DNA of 64,000 nt from assembly GCA_039000515.1 (NCBI GenBank), contig JBCFYV010000100.1:27338818-27402817 (forward strand). The letters run 5' to 3'. This DNA comes from Timema cristinae (Eukaryota > Arthropoda > Insecta > Phasmatodea > Timematidae). The stretch's first letter is position 1. Each line of letters opens with the position of its first letter. Both the position numbers and the translations under genes were made by a program. Shown in pieces: positions 33,424 to 43,524 of this stretch. The notes beneath the pieces are model-generated. The model did not search any database and was not told the DNA's origin. It worked only from the letters and a program-made list of their open reading frames with translations.

Positions 33424-33719
33424 CTAATGGTCACGACGAGTCTTTCTCTTGGAGAAATCGGCTTTCTCCAGCTAGTAGTTTCCTTGGATAATCGGTTTTC
33501 CGATAAAGATAATAGAACATCAAAAGTATTTATTGACATCCTCGTGTATTCAAAAAATTTAGTTGGATATTTTCGAAGTTTTTCATATAAATGATGGAAT
33601 TCTCCATAAATTTCTCGCTCTTCGTTTATTTCGTGGATCCAGACTTCTCTATGCAATGAGTTAACAATACTAAGTTTTAAAGCTGTATTTTCAGCTAATA
33701 TAAAACGCCTGCTCGACAT
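33424..33719 (-). pseudogene. Transposase exon 1
   Basis: Begins at ATG 33719 and covers the N-terminal helical region. Donor dinucleotide GT is the complement of 33422-33423. Confidence 0.85.
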
Positions 33720-33954
33720 TCTGTGGATGTTAAAAGAATGAACATATTTTTATACGCTCTGATATTCTGTGTGTGTGGCCATAGTAAGTATTCCTGACTG
33801 CTCTGTTCTCCGCTTTCAGCTCCGCTACCAGTGTCGTGTGTGTCCGTGGCCTTAGTCGAGCAGGAGCAATCCGTTACAGCTCCACCACTGGACCTGTTCC
33901 TTTTATCTGCTCCTTTTTGTCACATATTCGTACCTATTCCCAACTGAGTTTTTT

Positions 33955-34165
33955 TTAGCACTGCGTTTAATATGCCCGCCAATGTGTTGGGGATGAAAAT
34001 GGTTGATTTTAGAGGAAATACATCCACATTTGTTTGGAATGAGAGTTGAAAAGTTTAGGAAAAGGAAAAATCACCCTCGGTGCATCCAACCGGAATCGAA
34101 CCTTAATCTCCCTGCCATCAGCAGTCCAGTCTAGTGCGAGAGTGAAGCCAGAGACCGATGGTTGG
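33955..34165 (-). mobile_element. SINE family A, diverged minus-strand copy
   Basis: The tail complement is decayed (TTAGCACTGCGTTTAATATG). The body complement (GGAAATACATCCACATTTG) and the B-box complement (AATCGAACCTTAATCTCC) are recognisable. It abuts the 3' end of the hAT pseudogene fragment. Confidence 0.75.
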
Positions 34166-34169
34166 CAAC

Positions 34170-34919
34170 CAATAGAATACTTTTAGTTCAGCTTCAAGCT
34201 TTTCTTTGTCAATCATGGGATAAGCTTCAGTGATCAGTACTACCTTTTTTTGTGGAATGTTCATTCTTAAATCTTGTTAAACAATTTAGCAGCTACTAGA
34301 TGTTTAGTGGAAGAATATCTGTCCATTATATCAACACATATATAGTCACACACTTCCTTAGCTTCTGCCATGAGTGTCTTTGAAGGATTCTTACAGTACT
34401 TTGAGTTTCTCAATTTTAAAATAGCAGTTTTAAATTTGTTATATATTCATGAACTTTAAACACACTCATTTCTCGAGATTGCATTTGGTTGTAAATTATT
34501 TCTGTATGCCTCACTAAGTTTCTCCTTAATACTTATGGTTCCTAAAAGTGACAGTGAAAAAACATTATCAACGTGCTTATTTGACTTCTCATGCTTTTCA
34601 ATTTTTTCTTTAATTTTGTTTTTATTTATAAAACCATCTTTTGTCCATGGTACATCACCTCCAAACACCAAACACGGGAAGCAAAATCGTGCATTTCTTA
34701 CTTCACAGCCGCAAAGTTTCCGTTAGTACCATTCAGAATATTAAAGCTACGAATATATTTCTTGTTGTTGCTTTTGCCTGGCTGAGATATTAGAATATCA
34801 GGTGTTGAACGACCTCTTTTCTTAACTCTAACTTTCTCATGGAGAGATAGCTGTGAAAACTTAAGCTGTTGAAGTTCACTTATAGTCACAGAACTTATTT
34901 CTTGGGTATGCAAGGCCAT
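34170..34919 (-). pseudogene. hAT transposase (zinc-finger MYM/TTF type), internally deleted
   Basis: On the minus strand the reading starts MALHTQEISSVTISELQQLK then LSLHEKVRVKKRGRSTPDIL. After a frameshift come RNARFCFPCLVFGGDVPW and KDGFINKN then KHEKSNKHVDNV, the TTF-type zinc-finger region of this hAT group (Cys-x-x-Cys then His). Near 34200-34260 the frame gives KKVVLITEAYPMIDKEKLEA followed by ELKVFY, resembling a region near the C-terminus. The catalytic core in between is therefore deleted. Stops and shifts are present. Known relatives are large single-protein hAT transposases and domesticated proteins derived from them. Confidence 0.65.
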
Positions 34920-34929
34920 GGTTAAAGTT

Positions 34930-35560
34930 TTCTGTTAAATAAAAGAACTGAAAAAAATGAATCAAATAGAATAGCTGGAAGCAAAATAATAATATAATTC
35001 TACACTCTTTCACATTCAAAAATATAGTATACGGTTTTGAAGCACAACACACGCCTAATAAAAATACATTTCCTTCCACCATCACGCCAGAGCCCGCACT
35101 GCGAGAGCAACAGTGCTCTCTCTCTCTACCTGGCAGTTCCGCCTTCCTCCCCACTCCCTCCTATGTGCACATACTCACAACAGTCAAACACAACGTAGAT
35201 GGCACTGTAAAGCTTACAGTTCCATACAAAGATTTTTGTATCTTTTTCACAACATGGGGGATTGCTACTGAAGTACTGACAAGCTAAAGGAATATATATT
35301 GTACTACATAAATAAAGAGAGAATTAAAGAAAAAAGGACTCATTATATTAAATGATATCGATAATATCAAGTGGAAATAGGGGGTGCTGCAGTTCCGCAG
35401 TGCCTTAACACGAGCTGCCACTGTATTCGAGTAAATACTCAATACCCAATACTCAGAAATATTCCAATACTCGATTGTACTCGCCTACTTGGACAGCAGC
35501 TAAATACTAGCTTTGACCGTGGTTGGAAAGTGAAAAAATATGGTCCATCAAGACACTGTG
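34930..35560. other. Intergenic stretch, nothing recognised
   Basis: A CT-rich patch at 35120-35130 and a region with ACTCAATACCCAATACTC repeats (35435-35490). No gene motif seen. Confidence 0.35.
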
Positions 35561-35561
35561 A

Positions 35562-35665
35562 ATACCAGTCACCGTGAAAAATCACTGGTATAAATCACGG
35601 ATATTTTAAAATTGCCGTCACTGTATTCACTGATATAATAAAAGTCACTGTTTCGCCCATCTCTA
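35562..35665 (+). repeat. MITE fragment F, copy 2
   Basis: GTGAAAAATCACTGGTATAA and ATATTTTAAAAT.GCCGTCACTG match the complement of 25664-25735. It extends further right with another CACTG.ATTCACTG inverted motif and CGCCCATCTCTAC, which resembles a hAT end. Confidence 0.7.
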
Positions 35666-35907
35666 CAACTGATATGATACAAAGTGGACATAAAGCTCCA
35701 CAACCACAATAAGCTAACATTTTTTAGCCAACACTGGAAAAAGAAATATAAACAACTAAAGTTAGTTCTAAAACATCTCATAAAGAACAGCAGATAGAAA
35801 GGTTTGGTTCTAAAATTGCTCATAGAGCGCACAATGTGTAATAGCTTAGTTTTATAAAAGTCATAAAGAGCGATGATAGAAAAAAAAATTAATAGAATAT
35901 ACGATAC

Positions 35908-36175
35908 AACTTTAAGGCGCTATAACTTATATGTTTGAATCTGACCCACAATCATCGATGGTGGCAATAATGGTAATAAGTGTATATATTGACTCTTCAT
36001 AGGTGTGGAGCTTGGGTCTTCTGGAAATTTAGAGCACATCACCTTGAAACATTCGGTGGTGCACAAACTCGCGCCCTCTACGCGCCAACTTTAAGGCGCT
36101 ATAGCTTCTATGTTTGAATCGTCCCCACGATCACCGATGGTGGCAATTATAGTCAAGGCCGTAGCTTGAAAAATA
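35908..36175. repeat. Tandem repeat family D, second locus
   Basis: Two units carry CAACTTTAAGGCGCTATA followed by ATGTTTGAATC and CGATGGTGGCAAT. They begin near 35909 and 36088, about 178 bp apart. They match the unit at 9926-10400 (TTTAAGACGCTACAG, ATATTTGAATC, ACATGGTGG.AATTATAGT). Confidence 0.7.
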
Positions 36176-37342
36176 TGAGTACAATTAACGGAAACAGTGT
36201 TTTTGGGGTATAGAACATTACAGTTTGGTGTGTTAGATGATATTTTGACTTTTAATGATGGAATAGGAAGAGCTGGTGTATTTTAAACACGAGTACTTTA
36301 AGTAGGCCTGATTACTTGGGAAGGAATGAAAGAAATCAACAGTTAATTAAGAGTTAAGAAAGATGAAAAAAGCAGAAAAAGATATGATCAAGGAATTCAG
36401 AGTGAAGACAAGGCAGTTAAAAAGGAAGATGTAGAAGAGAACAAAAACCACTAATTTAGTGCTGGTGAGTTTTAAAGGTAAAATAATTACATTTTTTACC
36501 AGTTTTAACTGTAATTGTAATTTATCTAAATTTATATTTTCACATACAAATGCACCTATATCTTTGTTTCAGGACGTTGTAAAAGATTGAAATATTTGTA
36601 GTATCTGGATTGGTACATTATGAATATGCTATAGCAGAATTATTTTCCTATATACTGTGGTTCCCGAAACTTTTTTTTTTCTATTTTGAATGTTATAGGA
36701 AATTATATAAAGGTATGTAATTATAAAGTGGTAGCATGCATGTGGAAGATTATTTATTTTAGTTACTTTAATGCTTATGAGTATCGCTTATCAACGCCAC
36801 GGAACACAATAAAATAATGAAAAAGTATGTTCGAAATAATAAAATACTAAACAACAATAAAAAATATAAAATAAATATCTATCAATTCTACCAATTCTCA
36901 TAATAACATTTCAGTTCAATATGTCAGCACTAACTCAACTGTTGCATCAAGAAGTGGTATTTTGCATTTGGGTCTGAAAACATGTGCAATGTAGATGGTT
37001 AGAAAGACAGGAAGGAATATTATTATATCTGATAAACCAATGAAATAATTGAAATCTGTGGCATACTTCTTTTGAGAATTGATGGTCTTCCTAAGTCTTG
37101 AATTTTATATTGCAAACAAACTATTCTACGGGAACTTTAAGGTGACTTTCAACTTCTTACTAAAATAAGGAAATTCAGTTTCTTCGTGAACAGCTTTTTT
37201 AGTTGGTATGCATCAGCAGTATGATCCAGTATCAGCTCTTTATTTTTAACTCACATTTCATTAGGACTTTTCGTTCATTCGAGTTTTTCGGTTCGTTGCC
37301 AGTCCCTTTTCACTACTAGCAATATGGAGACATCTGTTAGGT
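36176..37342. other. AT-rich intergenic stretch, nothing recognised
   Basis: No gene, RNA or bounded element seen before the duplication. Confidence 0.4.
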
Positions 37343-38682
37343 ATCTTCTAAATAGCAATTCAAAGTTATTCATCTCTAAAAAGATAACAGTATTAAAAAA
37401 TGGTTAGAAAAGGATGTGTTAAACAAAGCAAAACCATTATATTTTATATTGTATTGATCAGACCAGACTTAAGATTTTTTTTTGCGTAAATCTCAAAGCC
37501 ATTTTGTCATAGTAAGCTAGGTACCCTTAAATTTTATGAAGAAAAATAATCATACAATATTACTCATGTAAAATATTCCGAGATACCAATTTTGGACAAA
37601 TCGTTAGGATGTATAAAAAATTGATTAAAAGAAAATGAAGTCATTCACGAAAACTTTTCAGATTCAACTATCATTTATAAGACGTTTATTAGATTTAGAA
37701 TAAAGTAAGTCGTTTAATAATGACACAAGTAAAATTTTTATTTATTAAAAACATATGAATTTACATAATTATTAAAACTTAAATAATCTCAAAGTTTAAT
37801 TTATAGCTTTTGTTTACGCACATTTTTCAATAACTTCAGTAAATCAACTGGCTTAAATCATTTTCGAGGCAAAAAAATTGCTAGATGATTACGTTGCTCT
37901 TGACTAGTTGTTCTTCTTTACAGTTTTCAATGAATTTGTTAGTCTGTTGAACGATCTTTCAGCTGAAGAAACAGTAACGTAATCATCTAGCATCTGTGTA
38001 AGGCTATCTTCTAAATAGCAATTCAAAGTTATTTCATCTTCCTAAAAAAGATAAACAGTATTAAAAATATTGGTTAAGAAAAGGATTGGTGTTTAAAACA
38101 AAGGCAAAAACCCATTATATTTATATATTGTATTTGAATCAGACCAGACTTAAGACTTTTTTTTTGCGTAAATCTTCAAAGCCATTTTGTCATTAGTAAG
38201 CTAGGTACCCTTAAATTTTATGAAGAAAAATAATCATACAATATATTACTCATGTAAAATATTCCCGAGATACCAATTTTGGACAAAATCGTTAGAGATG
38301 TATAAAAAATTGATTAAAAGAAAATGAAGTCATTCACGAAAACTTTTCAAGATTCAACTATCATTTATAAGACGTGTAGTTAGGATTTAGAATAAAGTAA
38401 GTCAGTTTAAATAATGACACAAAGTAATATTTTTATTTATTAAAAAAACTATATGAATTTACATAATTATTAAAACTTAAAATAATCTCAAATTATAATT
38501 TATAGCTTTTGTTTACGCACATTTTTCAATAACTTCAGTAAAATCAACTGGCTTAAATCATTTTCGAGGCAAAAAAATTGCTAGATGATTACGTTGCTCT
38601 TGACTAGTTGTTCTTCTTTACCATGTTTTCAATGAATTTGTTAGTCTGTTGAACGATCTTTCAGCTGAAGAAACAGTAACGT
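37343..38682. repeat. Imperfect tandem duplication (copies 37343-37980 and 38006-38682)
   Basis: Two copies of the same sequence follow each other directly. Most differences are single bases present in the right copy and absent in the left, for example CGAGATACC preceded by ATTCC versus ATTCCC, ATCAGACC versus AATCAGACC, and GTTAGGATG versus GTTAGAGATG. The offset grows from 663 bp at the start to 700 bp near 37881/38581. The final approximately 140 bp are nearly identical apart from a small indel. The right part encodes the C-terminal dimerisation region of a hAT transposase on the minus strand. An assembly error is likely. Confidence 0.85.
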
Positions 38683-39330
38683 GTACTGTACAAAACAGTT
38701 TGACAGGTTGACATACCTTGCGGTTTTTTTTTTTGCGTAAATTGCTTTCAGAAGTTTAAGTCTTCTTTCAGTGCCAAAAACTCATTCTTATGAACAGGTA
38801 TCTTTAAGGTGAAGGATTTCGCGCAGTAGACTTCTGACAGATTTTTCTCATACAAATTTACAAGTTTCGCTGCTTTTGCGGTAAGTTGACCATCGTCTAA
38901 GTTCTGGAAATTCAAAATGGGTGAAAATACAGTAAGTCATATATAGTATCTGCTGCTTCAAATTTTGTCTTTAAATCATTGACAAGAAATGATAATACTG
39001 GCTAAACTATGGAAATTCTAAAGTCTTGTCTAGGTTCTTTAGAAGTTTTTTGGTTTTCACGAAATTGAGGTTACACTCCTACTGCTTCAACAACTAGTTT
39101 TCAATCCTGAAAAACACTCTTCATGAGTCACGTAAGTGCCTTATCTCTTGCATTAAGTGTGGTCGTGAAATCAAGGAGTATTCCTTTACTTTGTATGACA
39201 ACGCCCTGGTTGTCAATACTTGCTAATATTTGCAGTTCTTTAAAAGAATGATTACTCACAGACAAGTTACTTCCTGGGGCGAGAGTTAACATTTTTTTAA
39301 GGGAGGTAAATTGTAACACTTATGAATGTC
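38505..39330 (-). pseudogene. hAT transposase C-terminal half (zinc-finger MYM-1-like)
   Basis: Minus-strand readings with stops and shifts give, in order: LLDFTTTLNARDKAL; EAVGV then PQFRENQKTSKEPRQD; PVLSFLVNDLKTKFEAADTI; LDDGQLTAKAAKLVNLYEKN; and the dimerisation motif VTVSSAERSFNRLTNSLK followed by RTTSQEQRNHLAIFLPRK. The SSAERSF block is the signature of the hAT C-terminal dimerisation domain. Part of this end is repeated at 37800-37980 by the tandem duplication. Several in-frame stops make it dead. Confidence 0.75.
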
Positions 39331-39845
39331 ACAGACTCACCACGCTTTCCACCCCTTAATCCCAAGCCCCGAAGCTATAGCCCTGTAAGCCCCCTCCTGT
39401 GTGGGGGCCATACACAAATCCTTTAGAAATTCATGATAATATCGAGGTCAAAAATGTACACAATTATATTACTTTCTCTTTATATGAGAAAATGAAAAGT
39501 AATGCAGTGCAGTAACAGTAGGCCTATTGAATTTTTTAAAACAGAATTATATTTTAAAACACCTAGCAATGAGTTTACTAGGATAGTAATCATAGTCTAC
39601 AATAATATTCTCTACACCCATCATGTTTACGGATTCATATTTTAATGCACGTGGAAATTTATATATCCCGTTAACCATGAGAGTGATTTTTATAGTTATA
39701 AAGAATGCTACATTCAGCACAGTGTTATATACACTTGTTGATAGCAATTAATACAACTTTATATATATTAATGTAGGAAGGGATGGGAAACAATCGATAC
39801 TAGTATATTTGGAGCATCTACATTGATTGAAACAAATGATTATTC
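39331..39845. other. Intergenic stretch, nothing recognised
   Basis: A short GC-richer patch at 39335-39412. GGAAGGGATGGGAAAC near 39776 resembles a hAT end but has no partner. Confidence 0.35.
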
Positions 39846-40113
39846 TCTATATTTCCCCCTGTGGGTGTGGTTGTAGCTGACGATGCATTCTCATTACTAA
39901 CTTATTTCATGAAACTTTATGCAAAAATGACCATCCCTCTCTTAAGGAGAAAATATTTCAAAATTTCTTGCAAAGACCAAGACGCACAGTAGAGAAATGC
40001 TTTGGTATGCTTGCTTCCGCAAAAGTGCTTACTGTAACACTCTACTCAAAGCATATAAAGAATATTTTCTTATAGCTGCTAGTTTAATGTGTTTAATGAT
40101 GACTGTGCATTAT
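39846..40113 (+). pseudogene. PIF/Harbinger transposase fragment
   Basis: The + strand reads VVVADDAFSLLTYFMKLYAK, which matches the block around the second catalytic aspartate of HARBI1-like transposases (compare DEAYPLKTYLMRPY in the complete element). After a frameshift it continues FLQRPRRTVEKCFGMLASAK, the block with the catalytic glutamate, and then LIAASLMCLMM, where the usual C-terminal helix lies. The first catalytic region and the N-terminus are absent. It is from a different lineage than the element at 30614 (ADDAF and RRTVEKCFGML instead of WDEAY and RKCVECAFGIL). Confidence 0.7.
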
Positions 40114-40779
40114 GTGGGGGAAAAAAGTAAATTATACATTTCTTAACATGTGGCTGTATTATTTTCAGTAGTATTTTTAGTAGCACAGGCTTTATCTCTG
40201 GAAAGCTTCTAGCTCAACTGACATATTAGTAGCCAATGTAGATATATTTCATTATTTTTAGAAGGGGAGTGAGTTCTTGGAGGGTGTCATAAGTTCAGAC
40301 CATGACGAATTTATAGTGCACGTGATTCCCCTTAATAATAAGCATGTGGCTTCACAAGGAATTTCAAACATGAACATAAGATAAGTTATCTGCTGTGTAT
40401 ACTAGTGTTTATTTATGTTTAACATAATTTGCATCCACATTGGCTAATAAAAGGGATGTCTATGCAAAAGTCCATGCATAACACTATAAAAATTAAAAAT
40501 TGTACTAACTTCTGTGTTGCGCATTATTCAGTAGGTATGCATAGATTAATAACGTAGACATTTGAAAGTTAAAAGTAAGATTATATGGCCTTGTCATTAG
40601 TTATCTCTGCATTATTCGCTACTAGCTATGCGTTAAGCATGAATATAAACCCATTTAACCAGCCTTACAACCTTCTCCATTAATAACACAATTAATAAAT
40701 TAGAAATATATCTACTTATCTTCTTACATTAGTATGCCACATATCCCTATATTTAACTAGTTCTATCCAGTTAACTCTA
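40114..40779. other. AT-rich intergenic stretch, nothing recognised
   Basis: No gene or repeat boundary seen. Confidence 0.4.
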
Positions 40780-41200
40780 ATACACTCTATTTATTTCAGG
40801 TTCATTCTAAAGCTATCCCCCCATCTGCGTTTAGATCTTCCCAATGATCTCTTACCATTAGGTTTGCCATTTAACATCCTAAACAGCTCTAGATTCTCCC
40901 ATTCACGTTGTATGTCCTATCCACCGTTATCTACAAGACTTAATCAACCTAACAATGTCTTGTGATGAGTAAAAGGTATGTAACTCATCATTATGTAACC
41001 TTATCCATTCCCCAGTAGCCTCATTCCTTTTTTGGACTACATTTCTTCCTAAGCACCTTGTTTTCTAACACCATAATCTTTTGTTTTCGTCATGATTGTA
41101 GGGACACAGACCATGTTTAACACCCATAGAGAACAACCATTAAAATGATTGTTTTCTATATTATGAGTTTTACATCCCTTGATAGCATGCATTTCCTGAC
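40780..41200 (-). pseudogene. LINE endonuclease-reverse-transcriptase C-terminal fragment
   Basis: Minus-strand readings give NVVQKRNEATGEWIRLHNDE, then LHTFYSSQDIVRLIKSCR, RWIGHTT, and in the next frame RMGESRAVLRMLNGKPNGKR followed by SLGRSKRRWGDSFRMNL. The succession from the LHN-x-EL block through RW-x-GH to GR-x-x-RRW is the familiar C-terminal end of arthropod endonuclease-reverse-transcriptase LINEs (RTE-like). Stops and a frameshift are present. The fragment lies about 270 bp upstream of the xrn1 start codon, so it may be in the promoter region or a 5' intron. Confidence 0.75.
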
Positions 41201-41468
41201 TTTATTTTTTTGTAGTAATTTCCCATCTAATTTCGTTCTTAATAGTTAAAATTGTTCATAAATATTGAAGCTCAGTAACCTGTCAAATAATATGTTTAGG
41301 GAACTTTATGTTTATTTAAGAATATTAAAGTTTTTTTTAGAAATTTTTGTTGGTAGGCTGGCACTATTGAAACAAACATGATATCCTTTATCTAAATTAT
41401 TGTTTATTTTCATTAATTTTGATTTTGCCAATTTTCAGAAATAAACTGTTAGTAAGTTAACATATAAA

Positions 41469-41543
41469 ATGGGAGTCCCAAAGTTTTTCAGGTGGATAAG
41501 TGAAAGATATCCGTGTTTGAGTGAATTGGTTAGAGAGTACCAA
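41469..41543 (+). CDS. xrn1: xrn1 coding exon 1 (residues 1-25)
   Basis: [15 protein letters not shown] to VREYQ. Donor GTAAGT follows. The N-terminal segment lines the entrance to the active site in known XRN1 structures. Confidence 0.96.
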
Positions 41544-43484
41544 GTAAGTTTATACTGTCTTGGTATAGTTATATCGCCATGGCAAGATCAAAATATAATT
41601 TGTACATTTTATAAAACAAGTTTCCTTTATTACAAGTGACTCTGATTTAATAATTTGATAAGTAGGATGAAAAAAGGGTTTCTTATGCTATCTGATTTTA
41701 TCCAGGCTATTAACGAACAAATACATTTATAAAGATATTTAACAGTCAGGAGACGGTTAAGTTAATCCAATCCACACATGTGGGTTTTCCTCATCCCATG
41801 CATGTCCTACACACTAGCCTGGCTTACGCGTTTGCCTCTTAAGTTCCTACCCGTTCAAGCTCGTATGTAGATGCATTTTTACAATAACCTTAAAACAAAT
41901 TAACAAGACCCAGGCTTTAAACAAAAAACTTATTGAATAGCACAATATATTCATTAGATATAATATCTAAATGGGGAATGGCATGGTTCATACAACAGTT
42001 AAAATACACTTTTATTGTTACATATCAATATAAAAAAAATTCTATAGAAATATTTACACACAACAAGAATACAACTGTTTGAATTAGCCTATACCAATAT
42101 TTAGACTGTTTTTTGATTTTCTAGTAACTTAGTTATCTTTTAAAAAGTTAAAAATGAACTCTCCTCAAGTCACAGAAGAATGTACTTATAAATTTAAGGG
42201 AATGGAATAGTCCCAACATGGAACCAGTTGTATTTAAGTGGTATGCAATTAATTAATATTTTTATAGAACTAGCTCAAAATAAGAATAGGTAGATATTTT
42301 TCTTTTTCTATAATAGTGTTCCAAGTTTCTAATGCTATAGATTAATTAAGTAACAGTGTATTTTATTTTATTTATGACCTTAGGTGTAATGTTTTTTTTT
42401 TTAATTCAGCATATTTAGCATAGGTTATACTAATTAAATAAGCCTATTAAACACATTGCAATAATAAACCATTACAGGAAGGTCGATATGATCTTATTAT
42501 TTTAACATTTATTATTAGACAGATAAATAGTTAAGCTATTATATCTGTTTATAAAAGTTATAGCCACATCTAAATATCATATTCTTTAAATTGAAAAATT
42601 ACACCTGAACATGGATCCTTGGTTTGATTCCTGTGTCCAGGTGTAATTTTCCAATTTAAAGAATAGTCCTAATTATTACAGGCCCTACATCTTTACCTAA
42701 CCCGAATTCCACCTAACCTTATTCTAGAGTCACAATTAAACTCTTTTATGCTTTGTAAAACATATATTTTATAGTAGCCTATATTTTTACCAACATGAAT
42801 ATAGGTATAATGTTTATTTATTTTGTACAGAACAAGTAATAAGTCCACATACCCCTAATTAATTTTTTTTATGGTTCAAGCAAATGACATGAGACCATCC
42901 CAGCCTATATGAAGGTACATGCATTTCATTCCTTTGTAACTCATGTGTGAAATGAGAACTCTCACTAATCTAGCTCAGAATCAATAATTTCTGGTGCGTG
43001 AACTGCCCTCGATTGCACATTCATTAGAAAACATAAACTTTATGCGGGACACTGTATTTGGAAATTGATCTAATAAAACATGACAGGCCGAAGTGTGTAG
43101 TTCGATGTATCCATCTGATAATTCATTAACGAGCATCGTATAAAACAGCATTACCCTCAATTCTTTTTTTTGTATATTCTCACATTGTTGTGATTTCATT
43201 GGAGATAGTGCAATTGAATCACCTATGGTGGCTCATGTTCCAAATAATGTCGTATTTTCTCCACTCTGTGGCTTGTCAACACTGCTTGAAGCAAATGCAC
43301 TTTTCTCCCTTTTTGTCACTTACCTAAGCGGCACCTTATTAAAGCAATTCTGGAACACATCCATTATTTGCCCCATTGTTTGTCCTGTGTGTTGTTGTTT
43401 GTGAACTCACAAAATTGTCACTAACTGCTCCTCAACACTTTATATATATTATATTATATATATATATATAATATATATATATAT

Positions 43485-43524
<40 letters not shown>

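Larger units (their letters stand above)
31519..33719 (-). pseudogene. HARBI1-like DDE transposase with two frameshifts
   Basis: Exon 1 is 33719-33424, starting MSSRRFILAENTALKL and ending RERLVVTI before GTAAGT. Exon 2 starts at 32291 after CTATTTCAG. The join reads RFLATGNSFRSLSFEFRMGK, exactly the conserved helix-turn-helix-like stretch of HARBI1 proteins. The catalytic residues are visible: D in GAIDGKH, D in WDEAYPLKTYLMRPY and E in KCVECAFGILRAKWRI. The C-terminus is IIKAACILHNFVRTLDGNRD. One frameshift lies near 31945 (after VIEVGG, before RQSDGGTLTAST). The second is near 31817, at the second catalytic aspartate. Both are single-base changes, so this copy cannot make an active enzyme. 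Confidence 0.9.
30614..33851. mobile_element. Nearly complete PIF/Harbinger transposon
   Basis: The terminal inverted repeats are 34 bp and identical (30614-30647 and 33818-33851), starting GGCCACGGACACACACGACA. The target duplication is TTA at 30611-30613 and 33852-33854. The 3238-bp interior has two convergent split genes: a MADF/BESS accessory protein on the + strand and a HARBI1-like DDE transposase on the minus strand. The gene bodies interleave, since the last transposase exons lie within the intron of the accessory gene. Perfect ends and only a few disabling mutations suggest a fairly recent insertion. Confidence 0.96.
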
